Part shown: piece after piece, positions 18,166 to 27,451 of the stretch
Numbering within the stretch: the stretch's first letter is position 1
How the letters are laid out: each line of letters starts with the position of its first letter
Source of the DNA: JAVVHH01 sp963848035
Lineage (GTDB): Bacteria > Pseudomonadota > Alphaproteobacteria > Acetobacterales > Acetobacteraceae
Length of the DNA stretch: 64,000 nt
Reading direction: 5' to 3'
Assembly: GCA_963848035.1 (NCBI GenBank)
Contig: CAWKCD010000001.1
Location: 3,162,001 to 3,226,000, forward strand
Notes under the pieces: model-generated
The model's database searches: none
Told to the model about the DNA's origin: nothing
The model's input: only the letters and a program-made list of their open reading frames with translations
Program-made: the position numbers and the translations under genes

Positions 18166-18549
18166 ATGACCAAAATCATCCGGCTCGCGCCGCACGATCC
18201 GATTCCCGCCAGTCCTGCCCGACATGTCGTCGTGCTCCATCGTTTCGACGAGGAAGCGCCGCGGGAGACAGTCACCACCATCATGCTCACCGGCCTTCGC
18301 GACGAGAGCGCGCGGCCGATGCGTCCCGACGGCAAGCCCATGTCGCTCGATGAAGCCATCGAGGCTGCGGTGAAAGTCGCGGAAAGCGAGAAGCTCGGTC
18401 AGGTCTATGTCGTGGACCGCACCGATGGCCCACGCGAACACATGATCCTCGAACACGGCGGGGATCACTCAGCAGAGGGGGACAAGTTGGTCGATTTCGA
18501 CCTGGAAGATGGCGAACGGGGCCCGGACATGCGCGATCGTGCCCCCTAA
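18166..18549 (+). CDS. Hypothetical protein, probable general-stress gene
   Basis: 127 residues. A mixed alpha/beta N-terminal part (MTKIIRLAPHDPIPASPARHVVVLHRFDE) contains a conserved-looking segment SLDEAIEAAVKVAESEKLGQVYVVDRTDGPREH. The tail is acidic. No signal peptide, membrane helix or known motif. GAGGAGA six bases upstream fixes the start. The consensus EcfG promoter just upstream suggests induction in the general stress response. Confidence 0.55.
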   Translation: MTKIIRLAPHDPIPASPARHVVVLHRFDEEAPRETVTTIMLTGLRDESARPMRPDGKPMSLDEAIEAAVKVAESEKLGQVYVVDRTDGPREHMILEHGGDHSAEGDKLVDFDLEDGERGPDMRDRAP

Positions 18550-18748
18550 TCGCCGCAATCTAGACACATGGCACCGGCACAAACCGGTCAGTGCCGAATG
18601 TAGTGACGGCTCACGGGGGTGTGATGCTCAGGAGTGTTGAGGAGGTGCGGACCAAGCAAAGCGCGCGCTTCCTATCCTGTGGCATAGGCCCATCTGTCTC
18701 AAGCAACGACCCGGCCTGCATTCGGCGGCCGAAGAACAGAAAGAAGGT

Positions 18749-19960
18749 ATGATGCCTGATAGCGGGCTTGATGCGGCGACCACCGGTCGGCGCGTAGGGG
18801 TACTTGTCGTCGGTCTCGGTGGCGCCGTCGCCACCACGGCCGCTGCCGGCATCGAGATGCTGCGCGCCGGCTCCAACGACATGAATGGCCTGCCGTTGGC
18901 CGCCGTCGGTGCGCCCGGGATTGCGGCATACCGCAACCTGCATTTCGCCGGTTGGGATCTTCATGGCGAGGACCTCAATGAGGCCGTCCGCGAGCACCGC
19001 GTGCTCGAGCGCGAGCAGGCCGACCTGGTCGCTCCCGCGCTCGGCGGCATGAAGCCCTGGCCCGCCGTCGGCAGCGTCGACTTCTGCAAGAACGTCGATG
19101 GCGGCAACAAATTCGCCGCGAAATCGCATCGCGACGCAGTCAACCGCATCCGCGAAGACATTCGCGGCCATCGCGAGCGCACCGGCATCGATCATCTCGT
19201 GATGATCAATCTCGCCTCGGTCGAGCGCTGGCCCGACCGCGGCGCCGAAGTCCTGCGCACGCCCGACGCCTTCGAGCGCGGCCTCGACTTCAGCGACCCG
19301 GCGATCAGCCCGGCCATGCTCTACGCTTACGCCGCAATCGCCGAAGGCGTCCCCTACGGCAACTTCACGCCAAGCCTCGCCGCCGACATCCCGGCGCTGA
19401 CCGCGATGGCCGAGAAGCAGAACGTGCCGGTCGCCGGCAAAGACGGCAAGACCGGCCAGACCTTCATCAAGACCGTGCTGGCCCCCGCGTTCCGCTCGCG
19501 CTCGCTCTACGTCGAGGGCTGGTTCAGCACCAACATCCTCGGCAACCGCGACGGTCTGGCCCTGAACAATAAGGACAGCTTGCAGAGCAAGCTGAACACC
19601 AAGGGCTCGGTGCTCGACGATATTCTCGGCTACCCCGTCGAGGACCATATCGTCGATATCCGCTACTACAAGCCACGCGGCGACAACAAGGAAGCGTGGG
19701 ACAACATCGATCTCGTCGGCTTCCTCGGCCAGAAGATGCAGATGAAGGTCAACTTCCTCTGCCGCGACAGCATCCTGGCCGCGCCGTTGGTGATCGAGAT
19801 CGCCCGCGTGCTCGACCTGGCTCGCCAGAGAGGGCAGGGCGGCATCCAGGAGCAGCTCGGCCTGTTCTTCAAGGCGCCGATGACAAAGCCCGGCAAGCGC
19901 GAAGAGCATAGCTTCCCGGTTCAGGAGCGCGTTCTGCTCGACTGGCTCGCGGACGCCTGA
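18749..19960 (+). CDS. ino1: Inositol-3-phosphate synthase
   Basis: 403 residues, the length of the bacterial enzyme. It has the NAD-binding GLGGAVATTAAAG near 22-34, DHLVMINLAS, and the family blocks GKDGKTGQTFIKTVLAPAF (a catalytic lysine region), WFSTNILGNRDG and NKDSLQSKL. It converts glucose-6-phosphate to 1L-myo-inositol-1-phosphate. It opens a nine-gene one-strand operon; the next gene starts 20 bases after its stop. The start may instead be the next ATG at 18752, which is better spaced from AAGG. Ino1 is uncommon in alphaproteobacteria outside specialised pathways. Confidence 0.88.
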   Translation: MMPDSGLDAATTGRRVGVLVVGLGGAVATTAAAGIEMLRAGSNDMNGLPLAAVGAPGIAAYRNLHFAGWDLHGEDLNEAVREHRVLEREQADLVAPALGGMKPWPAVGSVDFCKNVDGGNKFAAKSHRDAVNRIREDIRGHRERTGIDHLVMINLASVERWPDRGAEVLRTPDAFERGLDFSDPAISPAMLYAYAAIAEGVPYGNFTPSLAADIPALTAMAEKQNVPVAGKDGKTGQTFIKTVLAPAFRSRSLYVEGWFSTNILGNRDGLALNNKDSLQSKLNTKGSVLDDILGYPVEDHIVDIRYYKPRGDNKEAWDNIDLVGFLGQKMQMKVNFLCRDSILAAPLVIEIARVLDLARQRGQGGIQEQLGLFFKAPMTKPGKREEHSFPVQERVLLDWLADA

Positions 19961-19979
19961 GCCAAGCCCCGGTACTCGC

Positions 19980-20888
19980 ATGCCTGACTCACTGCCGGGT
20001 TCGTCGCTCGCCAGCCTCACTCCGCTGGCCGCCGAACTCGGCGACCTCAAGCGTCTTCGCGATGCATCCAATCCGGACAGCCTGGCTTCCAGGCTGTTCC
20101 GGCGGGGATGGGCCGCCCTTGCCGCCGGGCAGCCGACGCGCGAGGTCGCGCTCGAGACCACCGCTGACGCGGTGGCGGCGTCGCGTCTGGGCGGAATCCA
20201 CCGATTCGTGTTGGAGAGCGCCGGCCTTACCGCCGATGAGGCCGGCGAGATCCTGCGCCGCGCCTTCGACGAGGTCGCCGGCCCGATCCCGCCTGCCTTC
20301 GCCACGCATCTGCGCGAACATCTGGGCGCCGCGCTCTGGTCCGGCCCCGCGCCGGCCTTCGCTGAAGCACTGATCCGCCAACCCCGCGCGGGCGCAACCT
20401 GCCCCGGCAAGCCCCGCATCGTGCTCGAGCCGCCGGAGGGTCACGGCGATCATTGCGTCATTGTCGCCGTCCTCGCCTGTATCCTGGCGCCCCGCTACGG
20501 CGCCGACCCGGCCGCCGCCTTCCTCGCCGGAATGGCCCACCACCTGCACAACGCCCACCTGCCCGATAGCGGTTTTGCTGGCGAGATGCTGCTCGGGGAT
20601 CATCTCGGCCCGTTGATGGAGCGCCTGTTCGCCCGCGAACTCGCCACCCTCCCGCCAGCGCTCGCTGCCGCCACGAGCGACGCGCTCGCGCTGATCCGCG
20701 ACGCCGGCAACCCCGTCGGACGCGCCTTCCACGCCGCCGACGTGATCGACCGCGTGCTGCAGATGCGGCATTACGACCAGGTCGCCCACTTCACCACGTC
20801 GCAGGCGCTCGACGACCTCGACCTGGTCCATGCCGGCCCCGTCCAAGCCTTCCACCACGCCGTCCTGCGCGACGCCGCACTTCCGTGA
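19980..20888 (+). CDS. HD-domain-like protein, possible phosphohydrolase
   Basis: 302 residues. The second half has an HD-like metal site: HGDHCVIVAVLACIL near 153, then GMAHHLHNAHLPDSGF near 183 and HAADVIDRVLQMRHY near 254. The first 120 residues are helical without recognised motifs. HD proteins are usually metal-dependent phosphohydrolases. In this operon, dephosphorylation of an inositol phosphate or sugar phosphate would fit, but that is inference. The next gene overlaps its stop by four bases. Confidence 0.6.
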   Translation: MPDSLPGSSLASLTPLAAELGDLKRLRDASNPDSLASRLFRRGWAALAAGQPTREVALETTADAVAASRLGGIHRFVLESAGLTADEAGEILRRAFDEVAGPIPPAFATHLREHLGAALWSGPAPAFAEALIRQPRAGATCPGKPRIVLEPPEGHGDHCVIVAVLACILAPRYGADPAAAFLAGMAHHLHNAHLPDSGFAGEMLLGDHLGPLMERLFARELATLPPALAAATSDALALIRDAGNPVGRAFHAADVIDRVLQMRHYDQVAHFTTSQALDDLDLVHAGPVQAFHHAVLRDAALP

Positions 20889-22081
20889 GCACGACGACGT
20901 CGAATTGTCTTCCTCTTCCGCTGGCGGGAGAGGGGAGGGGTGAGAGCGATCTGACCTCCACCCGACAGGCCTCCTATCCCACACGCGTCCTGCTGAGCCC
21001 GCTCTCCCGCCAGCCGCTGCACCCCGACACCCCCCACACCATCGCCGCGCCCGGCGAACGCTGGCCCGTGATCGAGGGCATCCCGTTCCTGCGCACCAAC
21101 CGCGACGCCCTCGTTGCCGACGCGATCCATCTGCTCGACGAAGGCCGCAAAGCCGAAGCCACGGTGCTCCTGCTCGGCGACCAGGACGACTGGGCGCGCA
21201 CCCCACCGCCCTCCCGCGCCGACCGCGAGGCGCTGCTCCGCGACGTCGATCGCGTCACCTTCCGCGAAGCGATGGACCGTCTCGCTTTCGGCCCGGTCGG
21301 CACCTATTTCGCGCATCGCTGGTCCGACCCGACCTTCCTCTCCGGCCTCGCCCTCGCCGAAGCCCATTGGACCGACCCGGCCAGCGTCTTCGAACTCGCC
21401 TGCGGCGCCGGTCACTATCTCCGCGAATTCGCCCGCTTTTGCCCCGACGTGGCAGGCGCCGACGTCGTGTTCGCCAAGCTCTGGCTCGCCCGCCGTTTCG
21501 TCGCTCCCACCGCCCAGCTCCTGTGCTTCGACGCCGCGCAACCCTGGCCGCTACCCGACCGCGCCGCCGACATGTTGTTCTGCCACGACGCCTTCTATTT
21601 CCTGCCGGAGAAGCCGCACGTCGCCGCCGAGATGCGCCGCGTCGCGACCGGGCCCATCCTCGTCGGCCACGCCCATAACGGGCTGGTCGACAATCTCTCC
21701 TCCGGCGCGCCGCTCTCCCCGTCCGGCTATGCGGCGCTGTTCGACAGCCCGGCGCTGTTCGACGACACCGAGCTGACGGCCGCCCTGGTCGAAAACCGCG
21801 CGCCCCTCGCGGTCGCCGCGGACGGCTTGGCCACAGCCGCCGCCATCTCGCTCGCCGCGAACGCGCCCGCCGCGCGCCCGGTCACAGCCGGGCTCGCGAT
21901 GCCGCCGCCGGGCGCTGCGCTGCGCCGCAATCCGCTGTATGTGGACGGCATGATCCAGTTCCCGTCGGACCGCTACGAGAAGGAATACGGCAAGCTCGCC
22001 AGCTATCCGATGCGTGCGGACGCCAAGGTCGACGATCCGGTTCGCCGCCGTGTCCTCCTGGACCTGCCCGAGCGATGGTAA
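20885..22081 (+). CDS. SAM-dependent methyltransferase with Trm112-like N-terminal part
   Basis: 398 residues. Residues 35-70 (LLSPLSRQPLHPDTPHTIAA, EGIPFL) look like a Trm112/UPF0434-like small domain without its cysteines. A class I methyltransferase fold follows, with the SAM motif VFELACGAGHYLREFARF near 168-185, AQLLCFDAAQPWPLPDRAADML, and a helical tail. GTG at 20885 overlaps the previous stop (GTGA) and is the only usable start I see. Residues 8-24 are encoded by a dispersed palindromic repeat. Methyl acceptor unknown. Confidence 0.68.
   Translation: MSTTTSNCLPLPLAGEGRGESDLTSTRQASYPTRVLLSPLSRQPLHPDTPHTIAAPGERWPVIEGIPFLRTNRDALVADAIHLLDEGRKAEATVLLLGDQDDWARTPPPSRADREALLRDVDRVTFREAMDRLAFGPVGTYFAHRWSDPTFLSGLALAEAHWTDPASVFELACGAGHYLREFARFCPDVAGADVVFAKLWLARRFVAPTAQLLCFDAAQPWPLPDRAADMLFCHDAFYFLPEKPHVAAEMRRVATGPILVGHAHNGLVDNLSSGAPLSPSGYAALFDSPALFDDTELTAALVENRAPLAVAADGLATAAAISLAANAPAARPVTAGLAMPPPGAALRRNPLYVDGMIQFPSDRYEKEYGKLASYPMRADAKVDDPVRRRVLLDLPERW
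20911..20946. repeat. Dispersed palindromic repeat inside a coding start
   Basis: The motif, a CTCTTCCGC-loop-GCGGGAGAGG palindrome followed by GGGGTGAG, matches the widespread intergenic repeat also present at 49391-49502. Here it is translated in frame as CLPLPLAGEGRGE. Confidence 0.6.
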
Positions 22082-23100
22082 CGCGTCTCGGCTGGGGCAT
22101 CGCCGGCTGCGGCTGGGTTGCGCGCGACTATGTCGGCCCGGCGATCCAGGACTCCGCCAACGGCGAGCTGGTCGCCCTCTACGATCCCGACAGCGCCTCG
22201 CGCCACCGCGCCAAGCAGCTGTTCGGCGCCCCGAGTTTCGATCAGCTCGACGCCTTCCTGGCCGCGCCCGGCCTCCAAGCCGTCTACGTCGCAGCTCCCA
22301 ACGATGCGCACCGCGCGCTGGTCGAAGCCGCCGCCGCGCGGGGACTGCCGGTGCTGTGCGAGAAACCGATGGCGACCACCATGGCCGATGCCGAGGCGAT
22401 GGTCGCCGCCTGCCGCACCGCCGGCGTTCGCTACGCCACCGCGTTCGACCAGCGTTTCCACGCTGCCCACCGCACCCTCGCCAGCATGGTCGCCGAAGGC
22501 CGGCTCGGCACGGTCACCGCGGTCCGCATCGTCTACGCCTGCTGGCTGCCGGCGAACTGGGCCGGCGACAATTGGCGGATCGACAAGCGCCGGGCCGGCG
22601 GCGGCGCGCTGATGGACCTGGCGCCGCATGGCCTCGACCTCGCCGCTTACCTGCTCGACGACACGCTGGTCGAGATCGCCGCGTTCGGCCAAGCGCGGGT
22701 CCACCATTACGACGTCGAGGACGGTGCACTGCTGATGGCGCGCTCCGAGGGCGGCGCGCTCGTGCAGCTGCATGTCGCCTACAACTGCCCGGAGACCCTG
22801 CCCCGGCGCCGCCTCGAAGTCGTCGGCACCGCCGGCCAGGCCATCGCCCGCGACACGATGGGCCAAACTCCTGGCGGCACGCTCGAATTCATTGATGCCG
22901 CCACCGGCGTGGCGCAATTCGAGAAGATCCCGGGCGCAGAACGCTCGCCCTTCCTCAACCAGGTCGAAGCGTTCGCCGACTCCATCATCGGCAACGGCGC
23001 CTTCCCCTTCACCCCCGAGCGCGACCTGCACACCATGGCGCTCATCCTGAAGGCGCAGCGCATGGCCGCGCCCCCGACAGAGACCGTTCATGCCGCTTAG
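22075..23100 (+). CDS. Gfo/Idh/MocA-family NAD(P)-dependent dehydrogenase
   Basis: 341 residues. The Rossmann fold is GWGIAGCGWVARDYVGP (7-23), with the family EKP motif at 96-98 (LPVLCEKPMATTMADAE). The C-terminal alpha/beta domain has GGGALMDLAPHGLDLAAYLL, in which the conserved Asp and His bind substrate. Family members oxidise or reduce sugars and cyclitols, including myo- and scyllo-inositol. With Ino1 in the same operon an inositol or glycosyl-inositol substrate is attractive but unproven. It overlaps the previous gene by 7 bases and the next by 11. Confidence 0.8.
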   Translation: MVTRLGWGIAGCGWVARDYVGPAIQDSANGELVALYDPDSASRHRAKQLFGAPSFDQLDAFLAAPGLQAVYVAAPNDAHRALVEAAAARGLPVLCEKPMATTMADAEAMVAACRTAGVRYATAFDQRFHAAHRTLASMVAEGRLGTVTAVRIVYACWLPANWAGDNWRIDKRRAGGGALMDLAPHGLDLAAYLLDDTLVEIAAFGQARVHHYDVEDGALLMARSEGGALVQLHVAYNCPETLPRRRLEVVGTAGQAIARDTMGQTPGGTLEFIDAATGVAQFEKIPGAERSPFLNQVEAFADSIIGNGAFPFTPERDLHTMALILKAQRMAAPPTETVHAA

Positions 23101-23923
23101 CCCGTTCTCCTGCACCAATTGCGGCCACTGGCAGCGCTACTTCGCCGTTCCGCCCGACTGCCCGATCTGCTCGGACGTCCGCAACGACTTGCCGGAAGAC
23201 GGCTGGGAATTCCTCACCCCCGAGCAGGTCTTGCCCAAACTCACCCATCATTGGCGCGAGGTCATGCCGGGGATCTGGGAGTTCTGGTCGACCCCGCGTT
23301 ACGGCCTCGACGGCCATGGCTGGCTGCTGCTCCATCCCGAAGGCAACGTCGCCTTCGAAGCCGCCCCGCTCTACTCGCCCGAAGCACTCGCCAAGATCGA
23401 GGAGTTGGGCGGCATACGCTGGCTCGGCGCCAGCCATCCGCACGGCTACGGGGCGCTCTATCAGCTGCAGGATCACTTCCAGCCGCATCTGCTGATCCAG
23501 CGCGAGGATCTGCAATGGACCAAGGCGTTCCGCGTCACCGTGCCGTATGACGAGGTGTTCGAGATCCGCCCCGGCCTGACACTGCATCACACCGGCGGCC
23601 ATTACGAGGGCCATTCGATCCTGTACGACGCCGCCCACAAGGCGGTCTTCTGCGGCGATGCCCTGAAGATCGACTTCGATGCCGACGGCACGGCGCAGCG
23701 CATCTCCTGCCACAAGGCCTACCACAAGCAGATCCCGCTCAGCCGCGGCGAGGCGCAACGTTACCGCCGGGTGTTCGAGCGGCTGGACTTCACCGCCGCC
23801 TTCACCCCGTTCGAGTGCGCCACCAATGTCGACACCGAAGCCGCGCTGCGCCTGCTCGACGACGTGATCGAAGGCCCACCCCACACCAGGCCGATCCCGA
23901 TACACCCCCAGGCCATGAGATGA
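23090..23923 (+). CDS. MBL-fold hydrolase-like protein with N-terminal zinc ribbon
   Basis: 277 residues. Two CxxC knuckles (C8/C11 and C24/C27) form an N-terminal rubredoxin-like or zinc-ribbon site. The rest follows the metallo-beta-lactamase fold: GHGWLLLHPEGNVAFEA, SHPHGYGAL (116-124), HHTGGHYEGHSILYD (166-180) and VFCGDALKID. The usual HxHxDH is reduced to HPHGYG, so the second metal site or activity may be altered. Role in the pathway unknown: hydrolase, or electron/sulfur-handling partner of the YcaO protein. Confidence 0.68.
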   Translation: MPLSPFSCTNCGHWQRYFAVPPDCPICSDVRNDLPEDGWEFLTPEQVLPKLTHHWREVMPGIWEFWSTPRYGLDGHGWLLLHPEGNVAFEAAPLYSPEALAKIEELGGIRWLGASHPHGYGALYQLQDHFQPHLLIQREDLQWTKAFRVTVPYDEVFEIRPGLTLHHTGGHYEGHSILYDAAHKAVFCGDALKIDFDADGTAQRISCHKAYHKQIPLSRGEAQRYRRVFERLDFTAAFTPFECATNVDTEAALRLLDDVIEGPPHTRPIPIHPQAMR

Positions 23924-25414
23924 ACCAGCACGTCCTCCCGCCGCGTCTGCCACGACGCGGCCGTCAAATACATCGACTCCATGCCGGAAGGCCGCGTCGA
24001 GCTGTTCTCGCTCACCCCGCTCGACGTCACCGGCGTCGCCTGCTGGAACGCGATCTTCCTCAACGCCGACGGCACGCGCTGGCACGGCGTCACGCCGCAC
24101 GGCGTCGGCTACGGCGTCGACGACGACAGCGCCATCATCGGCACGACCGGCGAACTCGCCGAAGCCGTCCATTCCGCCACCTCGATCTGGCGTCTCCCGC
24201 GCCGCACCGGCACCTACGCCGCCCTCCGCCGCGAAGGCGCCATCGAACCGGTCACCCTCGTCCTCCCGGCCGGCAGCACGGTCGACGACGACACCACGCT
24301 CGAATGGGTCCAGGCCCATCGCTGGCCTTGCGGCGATACCGTCTGGGTCCCGATCGACCTCGCCGCCTGCTCCGTCGGCGACCTCCAGCCCGGCTACGAG
24401 CCCTTCACCACCCCCATCACCAACGGCCTCGGCGCCGGCCCCACGCTCGATTTCGCCATCGGCCACGGTCTTGGCGAACTCCTGCAGCGCGACGGCAACG
24501 GCACCGGCTTCCGCGCCATGGACCGCGGCATCGCGCTCGACTTCGGCCCCGACGAGCCGCACGACCCCCGCACCAAGGCCCTGCTCGCCCGCTTCGACCA
24601 ACTCGGCATCGAGGTGATCCCGAAATTCGCGACCGACGAGTTCGGCACGGCTAACGTCTACTGCGTTGGCGCCGAACGCCCCGGCGTCGCCGCCGCCTAT
24701 CCGATCATGGTGACCGCCGCCGGCGAAGCCTCCTCGCTCGACCGCGAGCACGCGCTGCGCAAAGCCCTGTTCGAGTTCGCCGCCGCCCGCGTCCGCAAGG
24801 TCTTCAGCCACGCCCGCCTCGCCGACATCGGCGCCGTGGCCCCGCCGGGCTATCTCGACCGCTTCCGCCAGTTCCACACGCTCGGCGGCGAGGAGAGCCG
24901 CAGTTTGCGCGCGATGGTCGAATGGCTCCGCCTCGACCAGGCCGAGATGCGCGCCATGCTCGCCGACACCGTGCTGAGCCGTCGCGAGACCAAGCGCTTC
25001 GCCGACCTGCCGACCTGGGACGGCCCGCTTGCCGGCACGCCTCTCGTCGAGGAACTCGCCCGCCGCTTCGCCGCGCACGGCATGGAGATCCTCTACCTCG
25101 ACTTCTCGCCGCCCGGCGACACCGGCGTGCACGTCGTCAAAGCCTTCGTGCCCGGTCTCGAGGTCGAGACCATGAGCTATCACCGCATCGGCGAGCGCGG
25201 CGTCCGCAAGCTGCTCGACCGCGGCTCCAAGCTCGTCGGCATCGGCGCCCCACCGCCGGGCGCCAAGCCCGTCCGCCTGACGCCCGACGCCCAAACCCGC
25301 CTGGGCGGCCCCGCCTGGCTCGACACCGACGAAGTCGACCGCATCGTCGGCCGGCTCTACCCGCTCTATCGCGAGCCTGAAGTCCACAGCGCGCCGATCA
25401 GCATGGAACGATGA
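23920..25414 (+). CDS. YcaO-domain protein, start region probably frameshifted
   Basis: About 497 residues. YcaO proteins are ATP-dependent enzymes that activate amide bonds to make azolines, thioamides or amidines. The core has the YcaO-type helix FAIGHGLGELLQRDGNG, DEFGTANVYCVG, and SLDREHALRKALFEFAAARV, a second acidic helix. The C-terminus is RLTPDAQTRLGGPAWLDTDEV and lacks the proline-rich end of azoline-forming YcaOs. ATG 23920 overlaps the previous stop (ATGA), but one extra G near 23933 is needed to join it to the conserved frame (SSRRVCHDAAVKYIDS); otherwise translation starts at 23981. No E1-like, TfuA or precursor peptide partner is nearby. Confidence 0.75.
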
Positions 25415-26232
25415 GCCTCCGTTTCGCCTACAACACGAACGGCGCCGCCAATCACCGCCTCGACGACGCGCTCGGCCTCATCGCCGACGCCGGCTACGAC
25501 GGCGTCGCGCTGACGCTCGACATCCACCACCTCGACCCGTTCGCGCCCGATTTCGCCGAGGCGCGTCGCGCCGTCGCCCGCCGCTTGCGCGAGCTGAATC
25601 TCGGCTGCGTCGTCGAGACCGGCGCCCGCTTCCTGCTCGACCCCCGCGCCAAGCACGAGCCCACCCTCGTCACCGCGACCGCCGAAGGCCGCGCCCGCCG
25701 GGTCGAATTCTTGTCCCGCGCCCTCGAAGTCGCTGCCGACACCGGCGCCGACGCCATGTCGTTCTGGGCCGGGGTGCCGAAGCCCGGCGTCGACCCCGGC
25801 GCTGCAAAGGGATGGCTCCGCGATGGCGTCGAACAAGTCGTGCGCCACGCCGAACGGCTGGGCGCGATAGCCGCCCTCGAGCCCGAACCCGGCATGGCGA
25901 TCGAGACCTGCGACGACTGGGCGGGCCTCGCCATCCCCGGCCTGAAGCTCGCGCTCGACACCGGCCACTGCCTCGTCACCTCGGAGCGCGACCCGGCCGA
26001 CGCCGTCCGCGCCTTCGCCCCCCACATCGCCACTGTCTCGATCGAGGACATGAAGCGAGGCGTCCACATCCATCTGCCGTTCGGCGAGGGCGACATGGAC
26101 ATTCCCGCGATCCTCCGCGCGCTCGAGGAGATCGGCTTCCAGAAACTCGTCTGCGTCGAACTCAGCCGCGAGAGCCACCGCGCCGACACCATGATCCCTT
26201 CGAGCCTGGCCTATCTGCGAAAGCATCAATAG
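25411..26232 (+). CDS. Sugar-phosphate isomerase/epimerase-like TIM barrel
   Basis: 273 residues of the AP-endonuclease-2/xylose-isomerase-like fold. Probable metal ligands are in ALEPEPGMAIETCDDW, LKLALDTGHCLVT, ATVSIEDMKRGVHIHLPFGEGDMD and KLVCVELSRESHRA. Relatives include IolE (inosose dehydratase), IolI and IolH of inositol metabolism. Together with Ino1 and a Gfo/Idh/MocA dehydrogenase this suggests keto-cyclitol chemistry. ATGA overlap with the YcaO gene. Confidence 0.75.
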   Translation: MSLRFAYNTNGAANHRLDDALGLIADAGYDGVALTLDIHHLDPFAPDFAEARRAVARRLRELNLGCVVETGARFLLDPRAKHEPTLVTATAEGRARRVEFLSRALEVAADTGADAMSFWAGVPKPGVDPGAAKGWLRDGVEQVVRHAERLGAIAALEPEPGMAIETCDDWAGLAIPGLKLALDTGHCLVTSERDPADAVRAFAPHIATVSIEDMKRGVHIHLPFGEGDMDIPAILRALEEIGFQKLVCVELSRESHRADTMIPSSLAYLRKHQ

Positions 26233-27451
26233 TTGAACATCTGCTTCATCAGCCGCCGCTTCTTCCCGACCATCTCGGGCATGAGCGTCTACGCCATCAA
26301 CCTGCTGCGCGAACTCGTCGCCGCCGGCCACGACGTCACCATGATCAGCCAATATCGCGGCGACGCCTTCGGCAAGCGCGTCTATGGCGGCGGCCCGCCT
26401 CCCGTCGTGCCGGGCGTGCGCGTCATCGGCCTCGAACAGCTCGGCGAACAGGATGGCGGCGACTTCGAGCGTGACGTCGAGACCATCCGCCAGACCGTCG
26501 TCGCCGAGCATCGCCGCACCCCGTTCGACGTCATCCACGCCCAATACGGCTATCCCTGCGGATGGGCCGCGCTGCTGGCCTCGCGCGATACCGGCGTGCC
26601 CAACGTCGTCTCGATCCAGGGCGGCGACGGCCACTGGGTGGGAAGCTGCTGCGAGACGCACCGCCAGGCCATGATCCGCGTGCTCGACCACGCCGGCGCC
26701 GTCCTGATCGGCTGCGACTCCTTTCGTGACGAAGTCACCGCCCGGCTCGGCACCGACCCCGCCCGCTTCACCATCGTCCCCGGCGCGGTCGAGACGGAGC
26801 GCTTCACCCCCGGCGACCCGCCCTCGGAAGACCCGCCGGTCATGCTCTACCATGGCCGGGTCGACGCCCGGAAAGGCGTGCTGGATCTGCTCGAAGCCGT
26901 CCGCCGCCTGCATGTCGGCGGCGAGAAGTTCCGCCTGCTGATCTCCGGCATCGGCCCGACCTACGACGAGACCGACGCCGCGATCCTGCATCTGGGCCTG
27001 CAGGATTGCGTCGAGATGACCGGCTACGTCGACTATGCCGACGTCCCGGACGTATATCGCCGCGCCTCGATCTTCGTGTCGCCGACCTATGCCGAAGGAT
27101 TCAGCAACACCATCCTCGAGGCCATGGCCAGCCGCATGGCCGTCGTCTCCTGCCGTTCGGTCGGCGTCGTCGACTGCATCCGCGACGGCGAGAACGGCCT
27201 GCTCACCGAGCCCGGCGACATCGACGCCCTCACCGACGCGCTCCGCCGCATCCTCACGCGACAAGGCGCTACGCCACCGCCTCGCCGACGCCGCGCTCGA
27301 GGAATGCCGCGCAGTCTACTCCTGGCCCAAAGTCGGCGGCCAGATCATGGACGTCTACGCCAACCTGAAGAGCACCGCGCCCGACCTCGCCTGGGCCATC
27401 GACCTCCCGATCATGCCCTGCCGCTTCCGCGCCGAGCCGCATCTGCTGTGA
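26233..27451 (+). CDS. GT4-family glycosyltransferase, frameshifted near 3' end
   Basis: About 405 residues of GT-B fold: N-terminal ICFISRRFFPTISGMSVYAINLLREL, then VMLYHGRVDARKGVLDLLEA and the nucleotide-sugar E-x7-E motif in PTYAEGFSNTILEAMASR. An extra base near 27257 breaks the frame; the real end is DKALRHRLADAALEE through FRAEPHLL. The start is a TTG directly after the previous stop. The family includes MshA, which joins GlcNAc to inositol-3-phosphate. Being next to Ino1 and a PIG-L deacetylase makes an inositol acceptor plausible. Confidence 0.8.

Noticed and set aside
23042..25387. 781-codon open frame antisense to the MBL and YcaO genes
   Set aside because: Antisense shadow of GC-rich coding DNA: composition is Gly/Ala/Asp-rich without motifs, and no ribosome site.
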